NCBI RefSeq assembly: GCF_006517275.1
Contig: NZ_CP041191.1
Coordinates: forward strand, 2,661,001-2,725,000
Direction of reading: 5' to 3'
Source: Labrenzia sp. PHM005
GTDB lineage: Bacteria; Pseudomonadota; Alphaproteobacteria; Rhizobiales; Stappiaceae
DNA length: 64,000 nt
Shown: positions 8,835 to 19,492 of the stretch, in pieces
Position numbering within the stretch: position 1 is the stretch's first letter
Layout of the letters: each line of letters begins with the position of its first letter
Program-made: the position numbers and the translations under genes
Notes under the pieces: model-generated
The model's input: the letters and a program-made list of their open reading frames with translations, nothing else
Told to the model about the DNA's origin: nothing
Databases searched by the model: none

Positions 8835-8934
8835 GTTTGAATTGATTCACTGTAATCAGTGGAATCACCTTCCAGAGGGGAACAGCTGGTCTGGGTATCA
8901 CTGGGAGGAGGACGTGACACCCGTGTGACCAACA
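8806..8934 (-). ncRNA. Candidate trans-acting sRNA with a CCTCCTCCC anti-Shine-Dalgarno loop (cuckoo/alpha-r14-like)
   Basis: On the minus strand three structured blocks follow each other. First, a 9-bp stem (8914-8922 with 8893-8901, one wobble) presents the 12-nt loop GTCCTCCTCCCA, a perfect anti-Shine-Dalgarno CCTCCTCCC. Second, a bulged hairpin at 8843-8867. Third, an intrinsic terminator at 8814-8834 with an eight-T tail. A TATAAG -10-like hexamer sits just upstream of the first stem. There is no open frame on this strand. The layout matches what is known of alphaproteobacterial cuckoo-type (CcsR, alpha-r14) sRNAs, and could also be compared with AbcR (alpha-r15). It lies downstream of the lsrB/vtlR-type regulator; in Brucella VtlR activates AbcR2. 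The 5' end at about 8934 is estimated from the -10. Confidence 0.65.
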
Positions 8935-8940
8935 GTGATG

Positions 8941-8969
8941 CTTATATGCAGTGCACAAGCTGCATAAAC
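8941..8969 (-). promoter_or_regulatory. Candidate promoter of the sRNA
   Basis: Reading the minus strand, TATAAG (8941-8946) lies about 7 nt before the inferred 5' end. A TTGTTT hexamer is about 19 bp further upstream, a slightly long spacer. The -10 is plausible, the -35 weak; an alternative sigma factor or an activator could be used. Confidence 0.3.
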
Positions 8970-9212
8970 AAGAGGCAGTTGCGCAGATCTGCTATGCAAA
9001 TTGCGCAGAGCTCCCAATTTCCCTTGTTTTTCCGTACTTTCGGCGTGTCCGTACTGAATTAAATAGTGTGCGCTGCAGCAAAGATCCGGTGTTCTTTGCG
9101 GAGTTTTGGGGTGGATGCTGACGAAGTGGACAGGTGGTCTGCCTCGAAATCTCTCATTCTAGCCAAGTAAGATGTTTTGATGCGGACGGCCATTTACCGC
9201 CGATTGTTCGAA

Positions 9213-10109
9213 TCAATAGACCCATTTTTGAGCGTTCTGCAGCAGGAATTCCCGGAAAGCGGTGACACGGGCGGTGTTCTTCAGTTCCGAGGGATAGACG
9301 AAATAGGTGTCAAAAGACGGCACCTTGTCTTCCTGCTCGGCAAGAACGGGAACCAAGTTGGCCCCGCTGTCGATGATGTAGTCCGGCAACATGGCAATGC
9401 CCGCGCCGGTCTGAACCGCCCGTTTGATGGCGATAATGTTGTTGACCTGAAGCACAGACCTCCGGGGACTACCGTCAGCGCGGCCAGCAGTCACCAGCCA
9501 GTTCATTGAGCGCAGATAGGCGGGGGCCTGCTCACCGAAAGTGATGATGCGATGGTCGTCAATCTCTTCGATTGTCGAGGGCGCGCCGAACCGCTGGATA
9601 TAATCCGGTGATGCAAAGACGTGAAAATGCACCGTGAACAGCTTGCGCTGGATCAGATCCGGCTGGGTTGGCTGGCGCAAACGGATTGCAACATCTGCCT
9701 GACGCATGCCGAGGTCAAGCTCATCATCATCGAAGATCAGCTGCAGGTTCACATCCGGATAGATGTCAATGAAACTCCGGATGCGCGTGGCAAGCCAGGT
9801 TGAGCCGAGGCCAACAGTCGTTGTCACACGCAATGTGCCGGACGGTTTTTCCTTGCTGTCCGTCAGGCTTGATTGCACTGCTTCCAGCTTCATCAGCACG
9901 TCGCTGGCAGTGCGGTAGAGCAATTCGCCTTGCTCTGTTAGCAAAAGCCCGCGGGCATGGCGGTGGAACAGGGGCACCCCCAGATCATGCTCAAGCGCAC
10001 TGACCTGGCGGCTGACGGCGGATTGACTCATGTGAAGCGTATCGCCCGCATGGGTAAAGCTGCCCGCTTTAGCGGCCGCATGAAAGATACGCAATTTGTC
10101 CCAATCCAT
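9213..10109 (-). CDS. LysR-type regulator, LsrB/VtlR-like, linked to trxB
   Basis: 298 residues with an N-terminal winged helix-turn-helix (MDWDKLRIFHAAAKAGSFTH, then LHMSQSAVSRQVSALEHDLG) and a LysR effector domain from about residue 90. The order lrp, trxB, lysR is the arrangement known for lsrB of Sinorhizobium and its VtlR relatives in Brucella and Agrobacterium, which control envelope, redox and sRNA genes; orthology here is inferred from context. ATG 10109 is preferred to the preceding GTG at 10112 because AGGGG is then at normal distance. It lies 35 bp after trxB on the same strand and is probably cotranscribed. The candidate sRNA lies 280 bp downstream. A 7-bp hairpin at 9078-9099 sits in between. 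Confidence 0.85.
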   Translation of the reverse strand: MDWDKLRIFHAAAKAGSFTHAGDTLHMSQSAVSRQVSALEHDLGVPLFHRHARGLLLTEQGELLYRTASDVLMKLEAVQSSLTDSKEKPSGTLRVTTTVGLGSTWLATRIRSFIDIYPDVNLQLIFDDDELDLGMRQADVAIRLRQPTQPDLIQRKLFTVHFHVFASPDYIQRFGAPSTIEEIDDHRIITFGEQAPAYLRSMNWLVTAGRADGSPRRSVLQVNNIIAIKRAVQTGAGIAMLPDYIIDSGANLVPVLAEQEDKVPSFDTYFVYPSELKNTARVTAFREFLLQNAQKWVY

Positions 10110-10144
10110 CACAATCCCCTATCCATTCATCTGGGATTACTGTG

Positions 10145-11122
<978 letters not shown>

Positions 11123-12151
11123 TTAATCCGTTTTTCTTGTCTCAACCGTGACTGCTGGATGTTCTTCCCCAGATGAGGGCGTTCCGGCATGGTGAAGCGC
11201 GCTGTAGTCTGCCAGAATCCGTTCCGCGATCACAGGCGTAGCATCAATCGGCTCGTAGGTAGTGGTTTTCATCGGTCCTGGAAAGGGGTGAACACAGCCG
11301 AGCTGTTCCAAAGTCCCCAAAAACCGGGTGATTTTGTCGTGACCACCGCTTGGATGGAACACATGAATTGGCCGTCCGGTCGAGGTTGCTTCGCCGATCA
11401 TGTTTGTGGAATCGGCCGTTGCAACAAAGGCGTCGGCTTTTGCAAGGAAGTGGCCATAGGGATTGGGGCCGTCCCCTGCCCAAAAATAGTGTCCGCCGCT
11501 GATTGCCAACTCCTCGACGGCCTTCGCTAAGTCGGCAGGCGTGCGCCGGGAAACCGTGATCAGGAAATGAGCCTGGTCATCGGTGGCCATCTGTCTCAAA
11601 CCGTCAATAAATCGCTTTTGGTCAGATTCAGTGAAGGTGTGGTGACGGCTGTCCCCGCCGAGCAAAACAGCAACTTTAGGGGCTGGCGGGGAATCAATCT
11701 CCGGAAATGGTTCGGACTTCAATTCTGCCAGGCGGCTTGCCGAAAACTTATGTGGCGATGTGGGGGTGACCAGAACGTTTAGGCCACGCAGTTTATCGTG
11801 CTCCGGCACCCAAATGAGGTCGGCACTTCCCGGACCGGTTCTGGGGTCTTTTAAAAATACCGTGAAGGTCTTGCCGCCGGAAGCTTTTTTGACACGCTTC
11901 AGATAGGCAGCAGCCCGGCGTCCGGAGGCGAGGGCAATGTCGGGGTAGGGCGGCGCTATTGGGCTGTCTGCATGCGTTTCGCGATCTTTCGGAGGAAACG
12001 GGCCATAGGGCAGCCACCAGGAGTAGGGCGGCTTAGGTGCTACGGTTCGCATTTCATAGGGCAGGTGGAGTGCTTCGGCGACTCCGACACATTGAGCCAC
12101 GTCGCCCGCCTTGCCATCTGACAGTATCCAAATGGTGCTGGGCGATGCCAT
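11123..12151 (-). CDS. Mitochondrial fission ELM1-like family protein (DUF1022)
   Basis: About 342 residues from MASPSTIWILSDGKAGD. The family signature region includes DGKAGDVAQCVGVAEAL at the start, the central VLLGGDSRHHTF, and the C-terminal VATADSTNMIGEATSTGRPIHVF. The last resembles the nucleotide-sugar-binding end of GT-B glycosyltransferases, so an envelope-glycan role is conceivable; the bacterial function is not established. Start choice is uncertain: ATGs at 12163 and 12229 are in frame, but the first 26 residues of the longest form look like leader DNA in the gap to the divergent lrp-type gene. First gene of the probable elm1-trxB-lysR transcript. Confidence 0.8.
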   Translation of the reverse strand: MASPSTIWILSDGKAGDVAQCVGVAEALHLPYEMRTVAPKPPYSWWLPYGPFPPKDRETHADSPIAPPYPDIALASGRRAAAYLKRVKKASGGKTFTVFLKDPRTGPGSADLIWVPEHDKLRGLNVLVTPTSPHKFSASRLAELKSEPFPEIDSPPAPKVAVLLGGDSRHHTFTESDQKRFIDGLRQMATDDQAHFLITVSRRTPADLAKAVEELAISGGHYFWAGDGPNPYGHFLAKADAFVATADSTNMIGEATSTGRPIHVFHPSGGHDKITRFLGTLEQLGCVHPFPGPMKTTTYEPIDATPVIAERILADYSALHHAGTPSSGEEHPAVTVETRKTD

Positions 12152-12362
12152 CGATCTCAGCATAAATTGCAAGGTGTCCCGGTCGGAATCTTTCAAGATT
12201 GTGCGCAATTTTGTTATAGTCTTGCACAAACGCGCAAAAAGTCATAACTCGGCACCGAAGAAACACGTTTGTGTATGAATCTCAAGTCCTCCGGAACCTC
12301 ATGCTTAGCCTTCACCGGCCCTGTATGGCGGCACCTCGATATAATATCCAAAGGAGAGCGGT

Positions 12363-12833
12363 GTGAAAGCGCGCCTTGATGCCATTGACTGGCAGATCCT
12401 AAAGGAATTGCAAGATGATGGCCGGATGACCAACGTTGAGTTGGCACGCCGGGTCGGTATATCTGCGCCGCCCTGTCTTCGGCGGGTCCGGGCCCTTGAA
12501 GAAGCAGGGTTGATCCAGGGCTACCGGACGCTCCTTGACGAGAAACAGCTTGGTTATGATGTCACCGCCTTTGCAATGGTCGGACTTCATAGTCAGACTG
12601 AAGCAGATTTGCTTGCCTTTGAGCAGACGGTGGAAAAATGGCCGCTCGTCCGCGAGAGCTACATGCTGTCGGGCGAGGTTGATTTTCTATTGAAATGCGT
12701 CTCGCCTGATCTGCAGACGTTTCAGAACTTTGTCATCCGGGAGCTGACGGCCGCGCCCAACGTCGATAGCGTGCGCACAGCTTTGACGATCCGCCGGACC
12801 AAAGACGAGCCTGTCGTTCCGATCGACGGCTGA
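12363..12833 (+). CDS. Lrp/AsnC-family transcriptional regulator
   Basis: 156 residues. The N-terminal helix-turn-helix is LDAIDWQILKELQDDGRMTNVELARRVGISAPPCLRRVRALEEAGLI, and the C-terminal RAM/AsnC effector-binding domain includes VRESYMLSGEVDFLLKCVSPDL. GTG at 12363 has AAGGAGAG at good spacing. It is divergent from the elm1-trxB-lysR unit, the same neighbourhood as in rhizobia where an lrp-type gene precedes trxB. Ligand is likely an amino acid by family; specificity is unknown. Converges on the membrane protein gene that follows. Confidence 0.9.
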   Translation: MKARLDAIDWQILKELQDDGRMTNVELARRVGISAPPCLRRVRALEEAGLIQGYRTLLDEKQLGYDVTAFAMVGLHSQTEADLLAFEQTVEKWPLVRESYMLSGEVDFLLKCVSPDLQTFQNFVIRELTAAPNVDSVRTALTIRRTKDEPVVPIDG

Positions 12834-12846
12834 TATTTCTGATTGT

Positions 12847-13344
12847 TTAAGCGTTCTGTGGATTTTCGGGGGCAGTCTTGTTCCCCTTACCAATCTTTTT
12901 CAGGCGTGAATGCAGGCGGCGCAAGAGCGAAATGTCCCGGAGTGCGGTTCCCACGAGCGTGAAGCTGATGGTGAGCAGGGCGCAGGTGATCAGGATCGCT
13001 ATGGGCAGCCATTGATCATAGTGGAACGTGTCGAGGGCATTATCGACCGTATCGACGCCGGAATAGATCCGGTTTCGAACAACTTCCCGGTAGCTGCCAA
13101 TTTGTGAATTGCCGTATTTGATATACCCGAGCAGGGCGATCAAAGCCAAGACGCTGGCACTCAAGGCGACAAGGAAACCAAACAGCTTGATGGCAAATAC
13201 AAGTGCCTTTTCATCGGCCCGCTGAAGCAGGCGCTTAAAGGCATCGCGCTCACGGGGTTCCAATCGGAAAGATAGGTAATACCGGTAGGCCCACAAAGGG
13301 ATGGCCAGCACCAACAACCAGAAACCGATCGCCTGAAAAACCAT
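12847..13344 (-). CDS. Small inner-membrane protein of unknown function
   Basis: 165 residues with three predicted membrane helices: FWLLVLAIPLWAYRYYLSF near the N-terminus, LFGFLVALSASVLALIALLGYI in the middle and WLPIAILITCALLTISFTLV before the C-terminal basic tail (RLHSRLKKIGKGNK). No family recognised. It faces the lrp-type gene tail to tail with only 13 bp between them, and lies 139 bp downstream of greA on the same strand. Confidence 0.7.
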   Translation of the reverse strand: MVFQAIGFWLLVLAIPLWAYRYYLSFRLEPRERDAFKRLLQRADEKALVFAIKLFGFLVALSASVLALIALLGYIKYGNSQIGSYREVVRNRIYSGVDTVDNALDTFHYDQWLPIAILITCALLTISFTLVGTALRDISLLRRLHSRLKKIGKGNKTAPENPQNA

Positions 13345-13483
13345 TCCAAGACCTCCACATCTTTATGGCCGCAACTTTAGTGACTTTCGCGGCCAGATAG
13401 AAGTACCTCTGCCGAATAAGCGGCCAGGGTCAATGGGAAGTTGATTTTTCAGGCGGAAATTTGGTTCTTAAGTCGCGGACGTA

Positions 13484-13957
13484 TCAGAGGTATTTTACGT
13501 CAACGATCTCATAGGAATGGGCACCACCGGGCGCTGCAACTTCGACACTGTCCCCAACGGATTTGCCAATCAGTGCACGCGCGATCGGAGACGAAATCGA
13601 GACCTTGCTTTGTTTGACGTCCGATTCAACGTCACCCACGATCATGTATTTCTTCTCTTCTTCCGTGTCCTCATCAATGAGAGATACGGTTGCACCAAAT
13701 TTTACAACATCACCGGACAGTTTGCTGACGTCGATCACTTCGGCGCGGGAGAGCTTGTCTTCCAGTTCCGCAATCCGGCCTTCATTCAGGCTCTGAGCTT
13801 CCTTGGCTGCGTGATACTCGGCATTTTCCGATAGGTCGCCATGCGCACGTGCCTCAGAGATGGCATCGACAATTCGCGGGCGCTCAGTACCGGTACGCTC
13901 TTTCAGCTCTTCTTGGAGCATGGTGTACCCGGCGGAGGTCATCGGAACTTTTTCCAT
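13484..13957 (-). CDS. greA: Transcription elongation factor GreA
   Basis: 157 residues, standard GreA length. The N-terminal antiparallel coiled coil that enters the RNA polymerase secondary channel includes [20 protein letters not shown], with the acidic tip D-L-S-E. The C-terminal FKBP-like domain ends with [13 protein letters not shown]. It stimulates cleavage of backtracked transcripts. It lies 112 bp after carB, on the same strand but separated by a strong terminator. Confidence 0.97.
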   Translation of the reverse strand: MEKVPMTSAGYTMLQEELKERTGTERPRIVDAISEARAHGDLSENAEYHAAKEAQSLNEGRIAELEDKLSRAEVIDVSKLSGDVVKFGATVSLIDEDTEEEKKYMIVGDVESDVKQSKVSISSPIARALIGKSVGDSVEVAAPGGAHSYEIVDVKYL

Positions 13958-14007
13958 GGGTCTCAGACCTTCAGCTTATTGGGTCTTTCTAAAGAAGACC
14001 GCGCTAT

Positions 14008-14048
14008 AAAAAAAACAAACCCAGCCGGGAAAGGATCTCTTTCCCGGC
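14008..14048 (-). terminator. Rho-independent terminator of carB
   Basis: On the minus strand a perfect 9-bp stem GCCGGGAAA / TTTCCCGGC (14040-14048 with 14024-14032, 7-nt loop) is followed by a T-rich tail corresponding to the plus-strand A-run at 14008-14019. Confidence 0.8.
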
Positions 14049-14069
14049 CGGTGAACAGCCATATTAGCC

Positions 14070-17000
14070 TCACGCGAAGTAGGATTGCAAAGGCCTAACT
14101 TCAAGACTCCCCGCTTTATGTGCGCAGATCCCCTTCGCCGCGGCCACAGAGCCTGCCAGCGTGGTGTAATAGGGCACCTTGTTCAGGAGCGCTGCGCGGC
14201 GCATGGAGCGGCTGTCAGAGATTGCCTGGGCGCCTTCTGTCGTGTTGAACACCAGCTGAACTTCGCCGTTCTTCACCGCGTCAACAATATGCGGACGGCC
14301 TTCCATGACCTTGTTGATCTTTTTCGCCTCGATGCCTTGCTCCTGCAGATACGTTTGCGTACCGGCGGTGGCAATGATGGTAAAACCAGCTTCTTCCAGG
14401 CTTCTGACGGCATCGACGACACCGGCCTTGTCCTGATCGCGCATGGACACAAACACGGTGCCCTTTTCCGGGACACCTGTGCCGCAGCCAATCTGAGATT
14501 TCGCAAAGGCGCGGCCAAAACCGTTGTCGAGACCCATGACTTCCCCGGTAGAGCGCATTTCCGGGCCGAGGATCGTGTCGACACCTGGGAAGCGCGCAAA
14601 CGGGAAGACAGCTTCCTTGACCGCGATATGGTCCAGCTTTTTCTCACTGAGACCAAATGACGCAAGGCTTTCGCCGGCCATGATCCGGCTGGCGATCTTG
14701 GCGATTGGTGCGCCAACTGTTTTGGCAACAAAGGGAACCGTTCTGGATGCGCGCGGGTTGACCTCAAGAACGTAGATCTCGTCGTCCTTGATGGCGAATT
14801 GCACGTTCATCAGGCCACCGACCTCGAGCGCAAGCGCCATTTCCGTTGTCTGGCGTTTCAGTTCGTTAATCAGCTCTTTTGAGAGAGAGAACGGCGGCAG
14901 GGAGCAGGCGCTGTCACCGGAGTGAATGCCGGCTTCCTCGATGTGCTCCATGATGCCGCAGACAAAAACATCCTTGCCGTCGCAGAGTGCGTCGACGTCA
15001 ACTTCGATGGCGCCCTCAAGATAGCGGTCGAACAACAGCGGGTTGGTGCCCAGGACCGTGTTGATCTGGCCAGTCTTGTCGTTTGGATACTTGGCGCGGA
15101 CTTCGGCAGGCACCAGCTCTGGCAAAGTGCCAAGAAGATAGGAATTGAGCGCTTCTTCGTCGCGGATGATCTGCATGGCGCGGCCACCCAGAACATAAGA
15201 CGGCCGGACGACCAGCGGCAGACCGAGCTGGCTTGCAATCAGGCGCCCTTGTTCGACGGAATAGGCAATGCCATTTTCCGGCTGTTTCAGGCCAAGTTTG
15301 ATCAAGAGCTTCTGGAACCGGTCCCGGTCTTCCGCCAGATCAATCATGTCTGGAGAGGTGCCAAGAATTGGCACGCCGGCTTTAACAAGGGATTGGGCCA
15401 GTTTCAGTGGTGTCTGACCGCCGAACTGAACGATCACGCCGTGCAAGGTGCCGTTTTCCTGTTCCTTGCGGATGATTTCCAGAACGTCTTCCGGTGTCAG
15501 CGGCTCGAAATAGAGCCGGTCGGATGTATCATAGTCGGTGGAGACGGTTTCCGGGTTACAGTTGACCATGATGGTCTCGTAGCCGGCGTCTTCCAGTGCG
15601 AAGGCTGCGTGACAGCAGCAGTAATCAAACTCGATGCCCTGGCCAATCCGGTTTGGACCGCCGCCGAGAATGACGACTTTCTTCTTGTCAGACGGATTGG
15701 CTTCGCAGGCTGGCTTGCCCATGAACGGCGCTTCATATGTGGAATACATGTAAGCCGTCGGGGAGGCGAATTCTGCCGCACAGGTGTCAATCCGCTTGTA
15801 CACCGGATGAACCTCCAATTCTCCGCGCAGCTTGACGATGTCGTCCGTATCTACACCGGCCAGGCTTGCCAGGCGAGCATCTGAAAAGCCCATTCCTTTG
15901 AGCTTGCGCAGGTTTGCAGCGTCTTTGGGCAGCCCGATGTTCCGGATCTTGGCCTCCATCGCCAGGATGTCGGCCATCTGTTCCAGGAACCAGGTGTTGA
16001 TACCACTGGCCTGATTGATTTCTTCAACACTCATGCCAAGCCGCATGGCCTGGGCGACAGACAGAAGCCGGGTTGGTGTTGCGGTGGAAACAGCCGCTCG
16101 CATTGCGTTACGGTCATCGCCTTGGTCGAGACCAGGGATCTCGACTTCATCCAGGCCATTGAGGCCGGTCTCCAGACCGCGCAGTGCTTTTTGCAGGCTT
16201 TCATTGAAGGTCCGGCCGATCGCCATAACTTCTCCGACTGACTTCATTGCGGTCGTCAGATACGGCTCGGAGCCCGGGAACTTTTCAAAGGCAAAGCGCG
16301 GGATCTTGGTGACCACATAGTCGATGGTCGGCTCAAAGGAAGCTGGTGTCGCGCCGCCCGTGATGTCGTTTTCAAGTTCGTCCAGCGTGTAGCCGACCGC
16401 CAGCTTCGCTGCGATCTTGGCGATCGGGAATCCGGTTGCCTTGGACGCCAAAGCAGACGAGCGGGAGACGCGCGGGTTCATCTCGATGACGACCAGACGG
16501 CCGTTTTCCGGATTGACGGCGAACTGAACATTCGAGCCGCCGGTTTCGACACCAATTTCACGCAGGACGGCGATCGAGGCGTCCCGCATGATCTGGTATT
16601 CTTTGTCGGTCAGGGTCAATGCAGGGGCGACGGTGATCGAATCACCGGTATGCACGCCCATTGGATCGACGTTTTCAATGGAACAGATGATGATGCAGTT
16701 GTCCGCCTTGTCGCGAACGACCTCCATTTCATATTCTTTCCAGCCCAAAAGGCTCTCATCGATCAGGACCTGGCCTACCGGTGAGGCATCAATGCCGGAG
16801 CGGACGATCGTCTCGAATTCTTCGCGGTTGTAAGCGACACCGCCGCCAGTTCCGCCGAGGGTGAACGCAGGACGGATAATGGCTGGCAGGCCGATCTCGT
16901 CGATCGCGCGCATCGCTTCCAGATAACCGGCATTCCGGTCATAACCTGTAATCCTGCCGTCTTCGTCCCGGATGGCCGGTGATGAGGCGATGGCTGCACG

Positions 17001-17432
17001 CGGATTTTCCAGGCCAATGGCATCCATGGCGGCGCGGAATTTTTCACGGTCTTCCGCTTTATCGATGACATCGGCGCGAGCACCGATCATCTGCACACCG
17101 AATTTCTCCAGAACACCCATCTGCTCCAGGTCGAGGGCGCAGTTCAACGCGGTTTGACCGCCCATGGTCGGCAACAACGCGTCCGGGCGTTCTTTCTCAA
17201 TGATTTTTGCAACCAGGTCAGGCGTGATCGGCTCGATGTAAGTCGCATCGGCCAAGTCCGGATCGGTCATGATCGTCGCCGGATTGGAGTTGACCAGAAT
17301 GATACGGTAGCCCTCTTCGCGCAGTGCCTTACAGGCCTGGGTTCCCGAATAGTCGAATTCGCAGGCTTGGCCGATAACAATCGGGCCGGCACCAATGATC
17401 AGGATGGAAGAAATATCTGTGCGTTTAGGCAT
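14070..17432 (-). CDS. carB: Carbamoyl-phosphate synthase large subunit
   Basis: 1120 residues with the duplicated ATP-grasp architecture that makes carbamoyl phosphate from bicarbonate, ammonia and two ATP, for arginine and pyrimidine synthesis. It opens with the family start [21 protein letters not shown]. The second half repeats it ([24 protein letters not shown]), and both halves have the NVQFA(V/I) ATP-grasp block. The C-terminal allosteric MGS-like domain follows [17 protein letters not shown]. The partner carA lies about 2.4 kb upstream on the same strand, with three small genes between. Confidence 0.98.
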   Translation of the reverse strand: MPKRTDISSILIIGAGPIVIGQACEFDYSGTQACKALREEGYRIILVNSNPATIMTDPDLADATYIEPITPDLVAKIIEKERPDALLPTMGGQTALNCALDLEQMGVLEKFGVQMIGARADVIDKAEDREKFRAAMDAIGLENPRAAIASSPAIRDEDGRITGYDRNAGYLEAMRAIDEIGLPAIIRPAFTLGGTGGGVAYNREEFETIVRSGIDASPVGQVLIDESLLGWKEYEMEVVRDKADNCIIICSIENVDPMGVHTGDSITVAPALTLTDKEYQIMRDASIAVLREIGVETGGSNVQFAVNPENGRLVVIEMNPRVSRSSALASKATGFPIAKIAAKLAVGYTLDELENDITGGATPASFEPTIDYVVTKIPRFAFEKFPGSEPYLTTAMKSVGEVMAIGRTFNESLQKALRGLETGLNGLDEVEIPGLDQGDDRNAMRAAVSTATPTRLLSVAQAMRLGMSVEEINQASGINTWFLEQMADILAMEAKIRNIGLPKDAANLRKLKGMGFSDARLASLAGVDTDDIVKLRGELEVHPVYKRIDTCAAEFASPTAYMYSTYEAPFMGKPACEANPSDKKKVVILGGGPNRIGQGIEFDYCCCHAAFALEDAGYETIMVNCNPETVSTDYDTSDRLYFEPLTPEDVLEIIRKEQENGTLHGVIVQFGGQTPLKLAQSLVKAGVPILGTSPDMIDLAEDRDRFQKLLIKLGLKQPENGIAYSVEQGRLIASQLGLPLVVRPSYVLGGRAMQIIRDEEALNSYLLGTLPELVPAEVRAKYPNDKTGQINTVLGTNPLLFDRYLEGAIEVDVDALCDGKDVFVCGIMEHIEEAGIHSGDSACSLPPFSLSKELINELKRQTTEMALALEVGGLMNVQFAIKDDEIYVLEVNPRASRTVPFVAKTVGAPIAKIASRIMAGESLASFGLSEKKLDHIAVKEAVFPFARFPGVDTILGPEMRSTGEVMGLDNGFGRAFAKSQIGCGTGVPEKGTVFVSMRDQDKAGVVDAVRSLEEAGFTIIATAGTQTYLQEQGIEAKKINKVMEGRPHIVDAVKNGEVQLVFNTTEGAQAISDSRSMRRAALLNKVPYYTTLAGSVAAAKGICAHKAGSLEVRPLQSYFA

Positions 17433-17600
17433 CTGGGCTCGCAGCTCGAAGCGAGCGGTCCGGGAAAGCGGGCATTTGCTTCCGGTCTGCTCGGTCGTTA
17501 GTGAATGACGATGTTGGCTGAGCGCGTCTTATAGGCAAAACCGGGCCGCGTGGGAACCCCGGATAGTGTCAAAGGTGATGTTTCTGGAAAGGAAAGTGTT

Positions 17601-17882
17601 TCACTTGTCCGAATTGTCGGCGGATGAGCCAAGTTCGGTGGCCGTTTGTCCGTCAAAATCGGCTATTCCTTGAGACAGGGCATAACAGGCAAGACGGATG
17701 GATTTTGGAATTTCAACCGGCCGGCCATCCCGGTTTCCCTTCTCATAGTACTGGAGCATCCGCTTCTTCAGGCCAAGTTGTTCGGCCGCATCTTTTTGTT
17801 TCAACCCGAGCGTTCTCCGCCAGCTCCGGAATTGATCCGGTGTCATGATGGCATTGATGGATTTGGATTTTGAATCGGGCAT
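17601..17882 (-). CDS. Small XRE-family helix-turn-helix protein
   Basis: 93 residues. Helix-turn-helix TPDQFRSWRRTLGLKQKDAAEQLGLKKRMLQYYEKGNRDG (about 14-52) of Cro/C1 type, followed by VEIPKSIRLACYALSQGIADFDG, a pattern seen in short phage-type or housekeeping regulators. No effector domain. It is isolated between carB and a long AT-rich gap. The target is unknown; self-regulation through the upstream gap is possible. Confidence 0.75.
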   Translation of the reverse strand: MPDSKSKSINAIMTPDQFRSWRRTLGLKQKDAAEQLGLKKRMLQYYEKGNRDGRPVEIPKSIRLACYALSQGIADFDGQTATELGSSADNSDK

Positions 17883-18330
17883 TTTAAATACAGATGTCGA
17901 GCTTCAGTGTATGAGGGCGCCTGCACAGGCAGCCGCAAGTTCCTGACACAAATAGCTTATGCAGGTGATTGTCAATCCGGAAGTGCACATAGTGCGACTT
18001 CGGAAATGACCGCAGAAGCGCTGGAGTGCCAACTCGGATTTGCCAAACCGGCAGAGCACGGTATGCCGAATCTTGAGATTTCCCGCCGTCAAATACTTGT
18101 TCATCCAGGTCACTTTGGAGCGAATCACCGCGGAAATTTTCTGGTCAACGGGATATTCGGCGGCGTCAAAGCGCCAACAATTCCAGAAATACGCGGTTGT
18201 GAAAATTAATTTTCGGCTTATCTGGTGTCCGGCGTTTGGTCGAATGTTGGTGGCGGACAATTACTTGAATTGCAATATATCGGTTATTGTTGAAAGGCGA
18301 CGGAGCAAACTTCTGGGCAGAGTTTTTCCA

Positions 18331-18342
18331 ATTATCGATAAT
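18331..18342. repeat. 12-bp palindrome, copy 1
   Basis: ATTATCGATAAT, perfectly self-complementary. An identical copy is 136 bp further on (18467-18478), the same face of the helix if the spacing is about 13 turns. Candidate regulator-binding site. Confidence 0.4.
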
Positions 18343-18465
18343 ATCAAGTCCTAATGTAATAATTGTCAGGGTAATTATGAAGTTTTCCTTATAATTAAAC
18401 TTGCGAACTTGTCGTCGCGTGAGAAGTTAAATTTTGCCTGAATTTATAATGTTGATAATATATTT

Positions 18466-18479
18466 AATTATCGATAATT
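18466..18479. repeat. 12-bp palindrome, copy 2 (14 bp when extended)
   Basis: AATTATCGATAATT, containing the same ATTATCGATAAT core as the site at 18331. It lies about 360 bp upstream of the MerR-type gene. Confidence 0.4.
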
Positions 18480-18833
18480 CATATTTGTCCAGAATACGTA
18501 TTAATTGCTTCTGTTTTTCCCCTAAAAATGACGCCTACTTCCTTGGGTGAATAGAGAATATGGTTATCATTAACTCCGGTTGTGTAAAAAAAAGGCGGAG
18601 ACGAGTTGGTTTCTACTGGATTTTTTCTACAAAACCGGTGTAAAGCTGTACGCGCTTAGTCTCTAGTGAGTTTGGTGCTGTGTGCCCACACTGTGAATTC
18701 CGCATCGATGCGGTGACGTGGGCTGTGCTTGCAGGACGTTAATATCGGAACGACGGATGGTGGGACCCAGAGTTCAGATGTGCTGCGGGCCGGATCAAGC
18801 TTCAAGAGGAATAAAACGATCGGGCAAGAAAGT

Positions 18834-19271
18834 ATGAACAACGTAGCTACGAAAATGGTGGTAGTTCCGGACATAGCTGGTCCGGACACTGAAGTCCCTC
18901 AGGAAGACCGTCCTTTGGCGATCTCCGAAATGTCGGAGCGGTTCGGAGTAACTCTGCGGACACTTCGGTTTTATGAAGAAAAAGGCCTATTGAATCCAGT
19001 CCGCAAAGGCGCCCGCCGGTTCTATGGTGCACGCGATGTATCGCGGATGCGGGTGATCTTGCAGGCTAAGAAAATCGGTCTCACCCTCGTTGAGATCCGG
19101 CGGGTAATTTCTCTGGTTGAGGGCAATACACCGCGCGGCGATCAATTCAAGGAGCTGCAACAGATCTGCGCTGCACAGCAGGAAATCCTGCTGGAGCAAA
19201 AACAGATGCTCGATGAGCAAATTGTCGAAGTCGACGAAATCCTGACATCTTTTGATCAGCTGATCAGCTGA
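18834..19271 (+). CDS. MerR-family transcriptional regulator
   Basis: 145 residues from ATG 18834; a longer form from TTG 18729 has no ribosome-binding site and unlikely leader residues. The winged helix-turn-helix ISEMSERFGVTLRTLRFYEEKGLLNPVRKGARRFYGARDVSRMRVI is canonical for MerR. It is followed by a dimerising helix (FKELQQICAAQQEILLEQKQMLDEQIVEVDEIL) and ends without a cysteine-rich effector domain, so metal sensing is unlikely. The target is unknown. It lies between carB and carA on the opposite strand and is closed by a strong terminator, so it is monocistronic. Confidence 0.85.
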   Translation: MNNVATKMVVVPDIAGPDTEVPQEDRPLAISEMSERFGVTLRTLRFYEEKGLLNPVRKGARRFYGARDVSRMRVILQAKKIGLTLVEIRRVISLVEGNTPRGDQFKELQQICAAQQEILLEQKQMLDEQIVEVDEILTSFDQLIS

Positions 19272-19295
19272 TCAAAACAAGCAGGTTAAAAACAC

Positions 19296-19327
19296 ACCGG
19301 CGGCTGGTTTGGCCGCCGGTTTTTTTG
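19296..19327 (+). terminator. Rho-independent terminator of the MerR-type gene
   Basis: Perfect 9-bp stem ACCGGCGGC / GCCGCCGGT with a 7-nt loop and a run of seven T residues, 24 bp after the stop codon. Confidence 0.9.
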
Positions 19328-19492
19328 TTGCAGTCATGTTTGAAACATTCGGTCGACTTCCGCAAACGGCCTGTTTTGCAGTTATGGCTTGGGTGTCAAA
19401 ATTGTTATTTTTACCTATTCCGATATACTCGAGATGCCTTTGCTATCTAGGCTCGGCCTCAGGTGTTTCAGATTAGCGGTAGGGCATGTCTG

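Larger units (their letters stand above)
17883..18833. other. 950-bp non-coding gap, AT-rich from about 18200 to 18560
   Basis: No credible gene is seen on either strand; the open frames lack ribosome-binding sites and family features. The central part is visibly richer in A and T than its neighbours and contains two identical 12-bp palindromes (listed separately). It probably holds the promoters of the divergent XRE and MerR-type genes. No DnaA-box cluster was seen. Confidence 0.5.

Noticed and set aside
12340..12345. Perfect TATAAT upstream of the Lrp-type gene
   Set aside because: It lies so close to the start that transcription from it would begin inside the Shine-Dalgarno, and there is no matching -35.
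17904..18354. Short open frames on both strands in the gap before the MerR-type gene
   Set aside because: They overlap each other, lack ribosome-binding sites and family features, and run into AT-rich non-coding sequence.
18200..18560. AT-rich stretch considered as a replication origin
   Set aside because: No cluster of DnaA boxes, and neighbours are not origin-linked genes.
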